This document shows, one piece after another, positions 1 to 12,440 of a DNA stretch of 64,000 bases. Made by a program: the position numbers and the translations under genes. A model generated the notes under the pieces. The model ran no database searches, was not told where the DNA came from, and was given only the letters and a program-made list of their open reading frames with translations. Position 1 is the stretch's first letter. Every line of letters starts with the position of its first letter. The DNA lies in contig JAUCBJ010003513.1 of NCBI GenBank assembly GCA_032718475.1, forward strand, positions 29,522-93,521. The letters run 5' to 3'. This DNA comes from Nemertoderma westbladi. Lineage: Eukaryota > Xenacoelomorpha > Nemertodermatida > Nemertodermatidae.

Positions 1-3000
1 AATAAGCGTTTAGTATGGTTTTACAATCAACGTTTAGTATGGTGTTACAATCAGCGTTTAGTATGGTGTTACAATCAATGTTTAGTATGGTCTTACAATC
101 AGCGTTTAGTATTGTGTTACAATCTATGTTTAGTATGGTCTTTCAATCAACGTTTAGTATGGTGTTACAATCAGCGTTTAGTATGGTCTTACAATCAACG
201 TTTAGTATGGTGTTACAATCAGCGTTTAGTATGGCGTTACAATCAGCGTTTAGTATGGTGTTACAATTAGCGTTTAGTATGGCGTTACAATCAACGTTTA
301 GTATGGTGTTACAATCAGCGTTTAGTATGGCGTTACAATCAACGTTTAGTATGGTCTTACAATCAACGTTTAGTATGGTGTTACAATCAGCGTTTAGTAT
401 GGCGTTACAATCAGCGTTTAGTATGGTCTTACAATCAACGTTTAGTATGGTGTTATCATCAGCGTTTATTATTGTGTTACAATCAGCGTTTAGTATGGTC
501 TTACAATCAGCGTTTAGTATGGTGTTACAATCAGCGTTTAGTATGGCGTTACAATCAGCGTTTAGTATGGTGTTACAATCTATGTTTAGTATTGTGTTAC
601 AATCAACGTTTAGTATGGCGTTACAATCAGCGTTTAGTATGGTCTTACAATCAACGTTTAGTATGGTGTTACCATCAGCGTTTATTATTGTGTTACAATC
701 AGCGTTTAGTCAGCGTATAGTATGGTGTTACAATTAGCGTTTAGTATGGTGTTACAATCTATGTTTAGTATGGTCTTACAATCAACGTTTAGTATGGCGT
801 TACAATCAGCGTTTAGTATGGTGTTACAATCTATGTTTAGTATGGTCTTACAATCAACGTTTAGTATGGCGTTACAATCAGCGTTTAGTATTGTGTTACA
901 ATCAATGTTTAGTATGGTCTTACAATCAGCGTTTAGTATTGTGTTACAATCAATGTTTAGTATGGTGTTACAATCAACGTTTAGTATGGCGTTACAATCA
1001 GCGTTTAGTATGGTGTTACAATTAGCGTTTAGTATGGTGTTACAATCTATGTTTAGTATGGTCTTACAATCAACGTTTAGTATGGTGTTACAATCAGCGT
1101 TTAGTATGGTCTTACAATCAGCGTTTAGTATGGCGTTACAATCAGCGTTTAGTATGGTGTTACAATTAGCGTTTAGTATGGCGTTACAATCAACGTTTAG
1201 TATGGCGTTACAATCAGCGTTTAGTATGGTGTTACAATCTATGTTTAGTATGGTCTTACAATCAACGTTTAGTATGGTGTTACAATCAGCGTTTAGTATG
1301 GCGTTACAATCAGCGTTTAGTATGGTGTTACAATTAGCGTTTAGTATGGCATTACAATCAACGTTTAGTATGGTCTTACAATCAACGTTTAGTATGGTGT
1401 TACAATCAGCGTTTAGTATTGCGTTACAATCAACATTTAGTATGGTCTTACAATCAACGTTTAGTATGGCGTTACAATCAGCGTTTAGTATGGTGTTACA
1501 ATCTATGTTTAGTATGGTCTTACAATCAACGTTTAGTATGGTGTTACAATCAGCGTTTAGTATGGTCTTACAATCAGCGTTTAGTATGGCGTTACAATCA
1601 GCGTTTAGTATGGTGTTACAATTAGCGTTTAGTATGGCGTTACAATCAACGTTTAGTATGGTCTTACAATCAACGTTTAGTATGGTGTTACAATCAGCGT
1701 TTAGTATGGCGTTACTATCAGCGTTTAGTATGGTGTTACAATCTATGTTTAGTATGGTCTTACAATCAACGTTTAGTATGGTGTTACAATCAGCGTTTAG
1801 TATGGTCTTACAATCAACGTTTAGTATGGTGTTACAATTAGCGTTTAGTATGGCGTTACAATCAGCGTTTAGTATGGTGTTACAGTTAGCGTTTAGTATG
1901 GCGTTACAATCAACGTTTAGTATGGTGTTACAATCAGCGTTTAGTATGGCGTTACAATCAACGTTTAGTATGGTCTTACAATCAACGTTTAGTATGGTGT
2001 TACAATCAGCGTTTAGTATGGCGTTACAATCAGCGTTTAGTATGGTGTTACAATTAGCGTTTAGTATGGCATTACAATCAACGTTTAGTATGGTGTCAAT
2101 GGTGTTACAATTAGCGTTTAGTATGGCGTTACAATCAGCGTTTAGTATGGTGTTACAGTTAGCGTTTAGTATGGCGTTACAATCAACGTTTAGTATGGTG
2201 TTACAATCAGCGTTTAGTATGGCGTTACAATCAGCGTTTAGTATGGCGTTACAATCAGCGTTTAGTATGGTGTTACAATCAGCGTTTAGTATGGCGTTAC
2301 AATCAACGTTTAGTATGGTCTTACAATCAACGTTTAGTATGGTGTTACAATCAGCGTTTAGTATGGCGTTACTATCAGCGTTTAGTATGGTGTTACAATC
2401 TATGTTTAGTATGGTCTTACAATCAACGTTTAGTATGGTGTTACAATCAGCGTTTAGTATGGTCTTACAATCAACGTTTAGTATGGTGTTACAATTAGCG
2501 TTTAGTATGGCGTTACAATCAGCGTTTAGTATGGTGTTACAGTTAGCGTTTAGTATGGCGTTACAATCAACGTTTAGTATGGTGTTACAATCAGCGTTTA
2601 GTATGGTGTTACAATCAACGTTTAGTATGGTGTTACAATCAACGTTTAGTATGGTGTTACAATCAGCGTTTAGTATTGCGTTACAATCAACATTTAGTAT
2701 GGTCTTACAATCAGCGTTTAGTATGGTGTTACAATAAGCGTTTAGTATGGCGTTACAATCAACGTTTAGTATGGTCTTACAATCAACGTTTAGTATGGTG
2801 TTACAATCAGCGTTTAGTATTGCGTTACAATCAACATTTAGTATGGTCTTACAATCAGCGTTTAGTATGGTGTTACAATAAGCGTTTAGTATGGTTTTAC
2901 AATCAACGTTTAGTATGGTGTTACAATCAGCGTTTAGTATGGTGTTACAATCAATGTTTAGTATGGTCTTACAATCAGCGTTTAGTATTGTGTTACAATC

Positions 3001-6000
3001 AGCGTTTAGTATGGCGTTACAATCAGCGTTTAGTATGGTGTTACAATTAGCGTTTAGTATGGCGTTACAATCAACGTTTAGTAAGGTGTTACAATCAACG
3101 TTTAGTATGGTGTTACAATTAGCGTTTAGTATGGTCTTACAATCAGCGTTTAGTATGGTATTACAATCAGCGTTTAGTATGGTATTACAATCAATGTTTA
3201 GTATGGTCTTACAATCAGCGTTTAGTATTGTGTTACAATCTATGTTTAGTATGGTCTTACAATCAGCGTTTAGTATGGTGTCAATGGTGTTACAATCAGG
3301 GTTTAGTATGGTGTCAATGTTGTTACAATCACGGTTTAGTATGGTGTTACCATCAGCGTTTAGTATTGTGTTACAATCAATGTTTAGTATGGTCTTACAA
3401 TCAGCGTTTAGTATGGTGTCAATGGTGTTACAATCAGGGTTTAGTATGGTGTTACAATCAATGTTTAGTATGGTCTTACAATCAGCGTTTAGTATTGTGT
3501 TACAATCAATGTTTAATATGGTCTTACAATCAGCGTTTAGTATGGTGTCAATGGTGTTACAATCAGGGTTTAGTATGGTGTCAATGGTGTTACAATCAGG
3601 GTTTAGTATGGTGTTACCATCAGCGTTTAGTATTGTGTTACAATCAATGTTTAGTATGGTCTTACAATCAGCGTTTAGTATGGTGTCAATGGTGTTACAA
3701 TCAGGGTTTAGTATGGTGTTACAATCAATGTTTAGTATGGTTTTACAATCAGCGTTTAGTATTGTGTTACAATCAATGTTTAGTATGGTCTTACAATCAG
3801 CGTTTAGTAAGGTGTCAATGGTGTTACAATCAGGGTTTAGTATGGTGTTACAATCAGCGTTTAGTATGGTGTTGCAATCAACGTTTAGTATGGTGTTACA
3901 ATCAGCGTTTAGTATGGTGTTAAATCAGCGTTTAGTATTGTGTTACAATCAATGTTTAGTATGGTCTTACAATCAGCGTTTAGTATTGTGTTACAATCAA
4001 TGTTTAGTATGGTCTTACAATCAGCGTTTAGTATGGTGTCAATGGTGTTACAATCAGGGTTTAATATGGTGTCAATGGTGTTACAATCAGGGTTTAGTAT
4101 GGTGTTACCATCAGCGTTTATTATTGTGTTACAATCAATGTTTAGTATGGTCTTACAATCAGCGTTTAGTATGGTGTCAATGGTGTTACAATCAGGGTTT
4201 AGTATGGTGTTACAATCAATGTTTAGTATGGTCTTACAATCAGCGTTTAGTATTGTGTTACAATCAATGTTTAGTATGGTCTTACAATCAGCGTTTAGTA
4301 TGGTGTCAATGGTGTTACAATCAGCGTTTAGTATGGTGTCAATGGTGTTACAATCAGGGTTTAGTATGGTGTTACCATCAGCGTTTAGTATTGTGTTACA
4401 ATCAATGTTTAGTATGGTCTTACAATCAACGTTTAGTATGGTGTCAATGGTGTTACAATCAGGGTTTAGTATGGTGTTACAATCACTGTTTAGTATGGTT
4501 TTACAATCAGCGTTTAGTATTGTGTTACAATCAATGTTTAGTATGGTCTTACAATCAGCGTTTAGTAAGGTGTCAATGGTGTTACAATCAGAGTTTAGTA
4601 TGGTGTTACAATCAGCGTTTAGTATGGTGTTACAATCAGCGTTTAGTATGGTGTTACAATCAGCGTTTAGTATGGTGTTACAATCAGCATTAGGTATGGC
4701 ATGGTGTCAATGGTGTTACAATCAGGGTTTAGTATGGTGTTACAATCAGCGTTTAGTATTGTGTTACAATCAATGTTTAGTATGGTCTTACAATCAGCGT
4801 TTAGTATGGTGTCAATGGTGTTACAATCAGGGTTTAGTATGGTGTCAATGGTGTTACAATCAGGGTTTAGTATGGTGTTACCATCAGCGTTTAGTATTGT
4901 GTTACAATCAATGTTTAGTATGGTCTTACAATCAGCGTTTAGTATGGTGTCAATGGTGTTACAATCAGGGTTTAGTATGGTGTTACAATCAATGTTTAGT
5001 ATGGTTTTACAATCAGCGTTTAGTATTGTGTTACAATCAATGTTTAGTATGGTCTTACAATCAGCGTTTAGTAAGGTGTCAATGGTGTTACAATCAGAGT
5101 TTAGTATGGTGTTACAATCAGCGTTTAGTATGGTGTTACAATCAGCGTTTAGTATGGTTTTACAATCAACGTTTAGTATGGTGTTACAATCAGCGTTTAG
5201 TATGGTGTTACAATCAGCATTAGGTATGGCATGGTGTCAATGGTGTTACAATCAGGGTTTAGTATGGTGTTACAATCAGCGTTTAGTATTGTGTTACAAT
5301 CAATGTTTAGTATGGTCTTACAATCAGCGTTTAGTATGGTGTCAATGGTGTTACAATCAGGGTTTAGTATGGTGTCAATGGTGTTACAATCAGGGTTTAG
5401 TATGGTGTTACCATCAGCGTTTAGTATTGTGTTACAATCAATGTTTAGTATGGTCTTACAATCAGCGTTTAGTATGGTGTCAATGGTGTTACAATCAGGG
5501 TTTAGTATGGTGTTTCAATCAATGTTTAGTATGGTCTTACAATCAGCGTTTAGTATTGTGTTACAATCAATGTTTAGTATGGTCTTACAATCAGCGTTTA
5601 GTATGGTGTCAATGGTGTTACAATCAGGGTTTAGTATGGTGTCAATGGTGTTACAATCAGGGTTTAGTATGGTGTTACCATCAGCGTTTAGTATTGTGTT
5701 ACAATCAATGTTTAGTATGGTCTTACAATCAGCGTTTAGTATGGTGTCAATGGTGTTACAATCAGGGTTTATTTAGTATGGTGTTACAATCAATGTTTAG
5801 TATGGTTTTACAATCAGCGTTTAGTATTGTGTTACAATCAATGTTTAGTATGGTCTTACAATCAGCGTTTAGTAAGGTGTCAATGGTGTTACAATCAATG
5901 TTTAGTATGGTCTTACAATCAGCGTTTAGTATGGTGTCAATGGTGTTACAATCAGGGTTTAGTATGGTGTTTCAATCAATGTTTAGTATGGTCTTACAAT

Positions 6001-7787
6001 CAGCGTTTAGTATTGTGTTACAATCAATGTTTAGTATGGTCTTACAATCAGCGTTTAGTATGGTGTCAATGGTGTTACAATCAGGGTTTAGTATGGTGTC
6101 AATGGTGTTACAATCAGGGTTTAGTATGGTGTTACCATCAGCGTTTAGTATTGTGTTACAATCAATGTTTAGTATGGTCTTACAATCAGCGTTTAGTATG
6201 GTGTCAATGGTGTTACAATCAGGGTTTATTTAGTATGGTGTTACAATCAATGTTTAGTATGGTTTTACAATCAGCGTTTAGTATTGTGTTACAATCAATG
6301 TTTAGTATGGTCTTACAATCAGCGTTTAGTAAGGTGTCAATGGTGTTACAATCAGGGCTTAGTATGGTCTTACAATCAGCGTTTAGTATGGTGTTACAAT
6401 CAACGTTTAGTATGGTGTTACAATCAACGTTTAGTATGGTTTTACAATCAACGTTTAGTATGGTGTTACAATCAGCGTTTAGTATGGTGTTACAATCATC
6501 AGCATTAGGTATGGCATGGTGTCAATGGTGTTACAATCAGGGTTTAGTATGGTGTTACAATCAACGTTTAGTATGGTGTTACAATCAGCGTTTAGTATGG
6601 TTTTACAATCAACGTTTAGTATGGTGTTACAATCAGCGTTTAGTATGGTATTACAATCAGTGTTTAGTATTGTGTTACAATCAATGTTTAGTATGGTCTT
6701 ACAATCAGCGTTTAGTATTGTGTTACAATCAATGTTTAGTATGGTCTTACAATCAGCGTTTAGTATGGTGTCAATGGTGTTACAATCAGGGTTTAGTATG
6801 GTGTTACAATCAACGTTTAGTATGGTGTTACAATCAGGGTTTAGTATGGTGTTACAAACAGCGTTTGGTGTGGTCTTACAATCAACGTTTAGTATGGTGA
6901 CAATCAACGTTTAGTATGGTCTTACAATTAGCGTTTAGTATGGTGTTACAATCAACGTTTAGTATGGTTTTACAATCAACGTTTAGTATGGTGTTACAAT
7001 CAACGTTTAGTATGGTGTTACAATCAACGTTTAGTATGTGGTCTTACAATCATCGTTTAGTATGGTCTTACAATCAGGGTTTAGTATGGTGTTACAATCA
7101 ACGTTTAGTATGTGGTCTTACAATCAGCATTTAGTATGGTGTCAATGGTGTTACAATCAGGGTTTAGTATGGTCTTACAATCAGCGTTTAGTATGGTGTC
7201 AATGGTGTTACAATCAGGGTTTAGTATGTTGTTACAATCAACGTTTAGTATGGTCTTACAATCAGCGTTTAGTATGGTGTTACAATCAGGGTTTAGTATG
7301 GTGTTACAAACAGCGTTTGGTGTGGTCTTACAATCAACGTTTAGTATGGTGACAATCAACGTTTAGTATGGTCTTACAATTAGCGTTTAGTATGTTGTTA
7401 CAATCAACGTTTAGTATGGTGTTACAATCAACGTTTAGTATGGTGTTACAATCAGCGTTTAGTATGGTATTACAATCAATGTTTAGTATGGTGTTACAAT
7501 CAGCGTTTAGTATGGTGTCAATGGTGTTACAATCAGCGTTTAGTATGGTATTACAATCAATGTTTAGTATGGTGTTACAATCAGCGTTTAGTATGGTGTC
7601 AATGGTGTTACAATCAGGGTTTAGTATGTTGTTACAATCAACGTTTAGTATGGTCTTACAATCAGCGTTTAGTATGGTGTCAATGGTGTTACAATCAGGG
7701 TTTAGTATGTTGTTACAATCAACGTTGAGTATGGTGTTACAATCAACGTTTAGTATGGTGTTACAATCAGCGTTTAGTATGGTGTAA
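1..7787. repeat. 24-bp minisatellite, about 7.8 kb, truncated by window edge
   Basis: The stretch is an uninterrupted tandem array of a 24-bp unit of the form GTTTAGTATGGTGTTACAATC plus a variable AGC/AAC/AAT/TAG triplet. Up to about 3270 nearly all units are 24 bp. From there on a 9-bp insertion (ATGGTGTCA type) makes many 33-bp units, which assemble into higher-order blocks: the marker GCATTAGGTATGGCATGG recurs near 4687, 5217 and 6502, and a TTTATTTAGTATGG marker near 5768 and 6226. Because 24 and 33 are multiples of three and the unit lacks stops in three of six frames, reading frames of several hundred codons appear. They have no non-repetitive part and I do not treat them as genes. The array ends sharply at 7787. 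Confidence 0.95.
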
Positions 7788-7854
7788 TTATTTTTATAAA
7801 ATTAAGTCGGGAAATTATCACGTAAATTCTTCAAGGAATTGAAACTATTGTGGA

Positions 7855-7887
7855 GGTTCACCCAGCCATTGTATGGCTGGGTGAACC
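7855..7887. repeat. Perfect 14-bp inverted repeat (hairpin)
   Basis: The arm GGTTCACCCAGCCA, a TTGTA spacer and the exact reverse complement form a 14-bp (15 with the flanking T-A pair) perfect hairpin just outside the minisatellite. It may be a small palindromic repeat; no gene is attached to it. Confidence 0.7.
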
Positions 7888-8207
7888 AGGGTTTGAAATT
7901 TTAAAGTAATTTAAAGGTAAATTTAAAGTACATATCACCTAATAGCGAACCATTTTCGACCAAAAAGTTACTAATTTTAAATCAATATCGCTAGTTTTGC
8001 CTTTTTGGTATATTATCGCGTACTTCCCAAGGTGGCCATTCGCCTCTGATATTCGACTTGGCTGTCGGGGACCCGATTTTACGAAAATCCATTTATCTCC
8101 GCTTCCACTGGGTCTTTTTGAAAATTTAAAACAGCCTCCGTAAATGTTCCATCCATCGCTAGGTAGTTATTTTCCGAAGCCCCCCCCCCCCCCCCTTCAT
8201 GCCTTCA

Positions 8208-8816
8208 TTCGTATTTCCCTGTAGCCAGTTCTTTTCCCCCAATCTATTGCGCGGACTCCGTTCAAAAACTGCACGGGGTATCCAGAAATCCAACAGTCTT
8301 TCAAATATCTATCCCGGGCGGTTACGTAATGATCGCCGCCGTCGGTCAGTCGCCGGAACCTGAGCAACTGCGATGTGGCAACCGCCCGTAAAGACTGTTT
8401 ACTATGGTTACTGCAAAATGGAACTGGGAGTTTTCTAGATAAAGGTTTAATATAAACTCTAGTTTATACAGTATATGCCCCTCACTATCCCTGTACAACT
8501 CCAAGTCAATAAAAATATATATTTTGAAATTCAACGGTTAACTTAATTATATCCGTCCCATAAACCTCGTTACTGGCCCTATTATATCGATTAACTATTT
8601 CCGCCTTAACTACTTCGCTGGATAATTTACTCCCAAAAATAGCCTCTCCGTTTTATAAACATAACTCTTTTCGTATATTCTCAACCTGTTCTTCTGATAC
8701 AATGAAAGCCCTGAAGTCGGCTTGTCGGTTCGTGGAAAATATAACCTCGTGGCATCCACCGCCACAGTCCAAATCGGGATCATAAACCCGAGCGCCGTTG
8801 ATACAAGTAGCCTCAT
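8208..8816 (-). pseudogene. Decayed or multi-exon coding trace, possibly NTR/TIMP-like
   Basis: The minus strand has protein-like stretches in shifting frames with no single intact ORF. About 8520-8800 reads with one stop and includes EVVKAEIVNRYNRASNEVYG followed by TDIIKLTVEFQNIYF. The order of hydrophobic and charged residues recalls the NTR fold of TIMPs (VVxxAxV...NxxYG...IxYEIxxIKxF). Downstream pieces lie in other frames (8346-8534, then 8208-8340). It could be a relic, or exons whose junctions I cannot place. The CxC start and cysteine pattern of a TIMP are not visible, so the family call is weak. Confidence 0.2.
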
Positions 8817-9660
8817 TCTCCATTACCTCGAGGAGAAAAGGAAAAATATAATTAACTTTTATTATAAGTTCGTAAAATTTACGAAGTCGTATCTCTCTGT
8901 ATTAAACGGAACCACATCTCGCAAAACCGAGCGCGTTAAAAGGGAGGCTAATTAAATGAAATAGATAGCAGGTGTTGATTAAACAGTCCTCGCTGTCTAT
9001 TTCTATCGCTATTAGCAACACCTGTACACAAGAGTGAATGCGATAATAAACTGTTGCCCACTTCCATCATCGGACCATAGCCATCATCGGCTAGCTAACC
9101 ATTACTTTAAAATTGTTATTTTTATATTTATTTTACTGACTGTTTAAATAATTCAATTTATTTTAGAAAAGGGGGTGGGGTGGGGGGGGGGGGGGGTGGG
9201 GTGGGTTGTGGGGGTTGGGGGTAGACACATAGAGAGCTTGTCAGTGCATTCGTCACATTCAAAACCCTCATTCTAAATATAACCAACTTTTACTTGCAAT
9301 TTAGCATAATGTTATGTTAGCAACATAATATGGCACCTCCCCCACTACTGGTTCATCTTGAAGGCCCATCAAATTCTGGCAAGGCTAGTCGATAGTTTAA
9401 CTATTTGAATGAGCCACGGCACCGTAAACTTTCCCATCGCACATATAACCCATATAATAGTAAATAAAATATAACCCATTTCACATGTTACCTATCACTT
9501 CTAACCGTTTGAATGTTATGAAAATTAATCAACACTATGAAAATATGATAACCATAAATAGCTGTAATTATTTAAATAATTAATTATCCCGTAACATTAG
9601 TGTATTATTTACTATATTTGTTTCCCTTCCTTCCCAATCGACACAAAGATTGGTTGTATC
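8817..9660. other. Intergenic, no gene recognised; G-rich tract
   Basis: The stretch is AT-rich apart from a very G-rich block at about 9171-9232 in which long G runs are broken only by single Ts. I see no coding pattern. The last part should contain the promoter of the channel gene starting at 9661, but no convincing core promoter motif stands out. Confidence 0.5.
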
Positions 9661-11262
9661 ATGTATATCACGATGGCATATATAGGATTTAAATGGTCTA
9701 TTATAATTGCGATTGTATTGAATGTCATGGGAGAGGAAATGCCGCCCATTCAGAACTTAAAGAATTTTATATTTGACTCATATTTTAAAGGCGTTAGACC
9801 TGTCTTCTACAAGGATGACATTGTTTACGTTGATGTACAATTAGACATTGGAAGCATTATTGAGTTGGATATTGTTGATTCAAGCATAGAGTTGACAATG
9901 TGGATTAAATTTTCTTGGGTCGATATAAATCTTGTTTGGGACCCTGATGAATATTTTGGGACATACGAACTCTCATTAAATCCTGACCAGATTTGGTCAC
10001 CCAGAATAACATTATTGGGAATTGTTAATAAGCAATACGGAGATGGTGTTGATTACGTTACAGTGCACTGCACCGGATATGTGGAATCCTACCATAGATG
10101 GTCTCTTAAGGTATCGCAAAACTTTTCTCCAAGATATTTCCCATATGACATTCAATTAGTAAAGTTTATGATTGAATCGTGGACCTACAATGAAACAAAG
10201 GTTGTACTAAACTGGGCAGAACACATGAGGGGTGCAGGAAGTAAGATTAAATTCACCTCAAATGAGTGGCAATGGAAACAAGCCATTGTAACTTCCACAA
10301 AATCTAATCATATTTCAATTGACGGTAAACAGAACTCCACCTTTACTCAACTAGTCTATGTGATGACGTTACATCGAAATCCAGATTTCTATTTCAAGAC
10401 GATAATTTTCCCGGCTATTGTCATCAGTATGATCATTCCTCAGCTCTTCCTTGTACCCATAGAGAACGGCAACAGACTCGGCTTAGCCAGTGGTCTATTT
10501 TTTGCCCAAATGCTCAACCTTGTACTGGTGCAGGAATTTCTGCCGCCAGCCTCAAAGGAAGAACCACTCCTCGCTCAACTTTATTTCTTACATGTTGTAG
10601 TAACATTGATTTGCGTGACAGCCAGTATCGTTATAGAGCATGTCTTCAGCATTTTCTCAGACACAAACAGGTCGGAACATAAAACGACCAATAACAAAGT
10701 AGATGAAGAATCATTGCAATCTGTAAATAACATTTGTAGTGCCCTTCAGAAGAATGTCGAGAACAAATCCACACATTTAAAGGAAAACCGAAAATTGTCA
10801 ATTCTTCCAAAGAATTGGAATAAAGATGTAATGTTGTTAAAGAACAGGTTAAATCTAGTTAAATGTTGCGATCGGGCTATGTTTATTTTGTGTGCTATAT
10901 TTGTAATCGCTTCTAATAGTTGGGTTATGGTTGTTTTGGAACCGCCAACCTCGGATTTATTGATCTCAGATCTTGTTAAAGAAATAGAGGCCAGTGAGGC
11001 TTATCTTGCGAAAGAATCGGAAGTGGTTGTTGTTACAACAGAGTCTGGAGTAGGGGATGTTACTGATGATGAGTTTGATATTGGCGCTGGTGACCCAGAT
11101 TATGGGCCTGAATATGGCCCTACGACCCCGCGATTCAACGTATTGGACAATGGATTGGATGCGAGTAGTGATTCAATGTCACCCTTGGCAATCCACTGCT
11201 TATGTAAATGGCTCATGTTCATCATATTGTTTACTACTACTACCAGTTTGTTTGGGATCTAA
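9661..11262 (+). CDS. Pentameric ligand-gated ion channel (nAChR-like) lacking the Cys-loop cysteines
   Basis: This is a 533-aa single-exon subunit of the Cys-loop receptor superfamily, a plasma-membrane neurotransmitter-gated channel. Residues 1-24 look like a signal peptide. The extracellular domain keeps family landmarks: W-x5-D-x3-L-x-W-x-P (81-95), DQIWSPRITLL (109-119) and RYFPYDIQLVKFMIESW (158-174). The two cysteines that normally bracket the loop are Q153 and V167, so the defining disulfide cannot form. No vicinal Cys pair is seen in loop C, so it is not a classical nicotinic alpha subunit. TM1 is about 247-267, TM2 272-294, TM3 304-328, and TM4 about 401-426 after a 70-residue cytoplasmic loop. 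A roughly 90-residue acidic tail after TM4 ends in another hydrophobic stretch (516-533). Ligand and ion selectivity cannot be read. It stands alone between repeats. Confidence 0.85.
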   Translation: MYITMAYIGFKWSIIIAIVLNVMGEEMPPIQNLKNFIFDSYFKGVRPVFYKDDIVYVDVQLDIGSIIELDIVDSSIELTMWIKFSWVDINLVWDPDEYFGTYELSLNPDQIWSPRITLLGIVNKQYGDGVDYVTVHCTGYVESYHRWSLKVSQNFSPRYFPYDIQLVKFMIESWTYNETKVVLNWAEHMRGAGSKIKFTSNEWQWKQAIVTSTKSNHISIDGKQNSTFTQLVYVMTLHRNPDFYFKTIIFPAIVISMIIPQLFLVPIENGNRLGLASGLFFAQMLNLVLVQEFLPPASKEEPLLAQLYFLHVVVTLICVTASIVIEHVFSIFSDTNRSEHKTTNNKVDEESLQSVNNICSALQKNVENKSTHLKENRKLSILPKNWNKDVMLLKNRLNLVKCCDRAMFILCAIFVIASNSWVMVVLEPPTSDLLISDLVKEIEASEAYLAKESEVVVVTTESGVGDVTDDEFDIGAGDPDYGPEYGPTTPRFNVLDNGLDASSDSMSPLAIHCLCKWLMFIILFTTTTSLFGI

Positions 11263-11775
11263 ACAAACATTATGGCAGCTCTGAATGGTCATCTTTTTAT
11301 TATTTTTATTTATATATTTTATATATTGTGTTTTCAACCATACCCAGAATCTACAGTAGTTGTCACTGGATAAAAGGAACCAAACCTCACCAATAATAGT
11401 TTCTTTGTTGCTATTAAATTAAAATCCACGTTGCTATGGTAAAAATCATGAAATTGAAAGTGATTTGAATTGTTTGTTTTGAAAGACTGCGGTATTATCA
11501 AGATAACGTACATAATTATTGAGGTTTATTGATTCCCTCATACAGTGCATTGCATACAAACAGATGGTGATGATTTCTCTCCAAATATGTGTACTAACAT
11601 CTTATAAATATATATCGTTGGTTGTTTATTTCCTTCTTTATTTCCCTCATACCAGAGAAATCTTAAACTGTCTGTATCCTCTTGTGTGACAGAGACTTAG
11701 TGAAACATTGCTTGGACGTCGCATGTAAATGCGTATTTCCCTTCTCTAAAATGCCACGAAATATCTAGTCCCCTA
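11263..11775. other. Channel gene 3' flank, nothing else seen
   Basis: AT-rich sequence. The first part is presumably the 3' UTR of the channel gene, but I find no canonical AATAAA close to the stop. No coding pattern or recognisable repeat. Confidence 0.5.
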
Positions 11776-12440
11776 TTATAGACCTATTATACTATGTCCT
11801 TCCACTAAGTAATCATTTAAACATTTCCCGCCTATTTTCGCTCTGGTATCCTGTAGTACTACCCTATATCGATCCTCATGTGGTTCCCATACTGTGTGTA
11901 ATGGTAGATAGTTTGTCTTTACGTTGACATTTATTCCTCCTGGTAATTTCACCGCCCATCCCTTTGTGTATTTGTCGATCGCCGCTTGCACCTCATTACG
12001 TTGCTTGTTGTTTCTTGCCAACTTTTACTTAAGACTTTCCAATCTTTTTAGTGCCATTCCTTTACTATATTTCTCAACTCTTGTTTCTCGTCTCTCCAGA
12101 GCATCCAATTTCGAAATGTCCTTCTTTAAATTGGATGGTATTACTCATAAGCACTCTTGCGCGTATATCCTCATGTGAATCTCCCAATATCATATTGAAT
12201 AATCCCTCGCAATCGTGGTTAGAAAGGTTATATCCATGTCGATTTCTTTGGGTCTCCGATAATTAATTCCTGGCTTCTTCGTCTCCGCTCTCGTCCAGCC
12301 GCTCTACTCCCTTCGGAATCTTGGCGTGTCGATAGTTTACCCATCCGAGTGGTGTTAGTTTCGCCCATGGTCCACTCTTTATCCCTCTTCTTTCATCGAT
12401 TGTCTCAAAACATTCCTGGTTATCCACTTCAATTAGTACA
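11776..12440 (-). mobile_element. Bel/Pao retrotransposon remnant (protease-RT linker and RT start)
   Basis: Reading the minus strand gives the order of motifs found between protease and reverse transcriptase of Bel/Pao elements: a T-P-L-G-W segment (KLTPLGWVN, about 12340), NLSNHDCEGLFNMILGDSHE, then a VLMSNTIQFKEGHFEIG segment that parallels the family's 'xxxSVxxxDGHYExxLPW' region, and finally YLPLHTVWEPHEDRYRVVL-x6-GKCLNDYL, the start of the RT domain. Several stops and at least one frameshift interrupt it, and it ends abruptly inside RT. It is a dead fragment. The large Bel/Pao copy at 22.3-30.1 kb lacks exactly this part, so whether the two belong to one family cannot be told from protein overlap alone. 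Confidence 0.7.

Noticed and set aside
15-7787. Long ORFs (up to 671 codons) across the 24-bp array
   Set aside because: They are pure repeat readings, open in several frames on both strands because the unit is a multiple of three. No unique N- or C-terminus.
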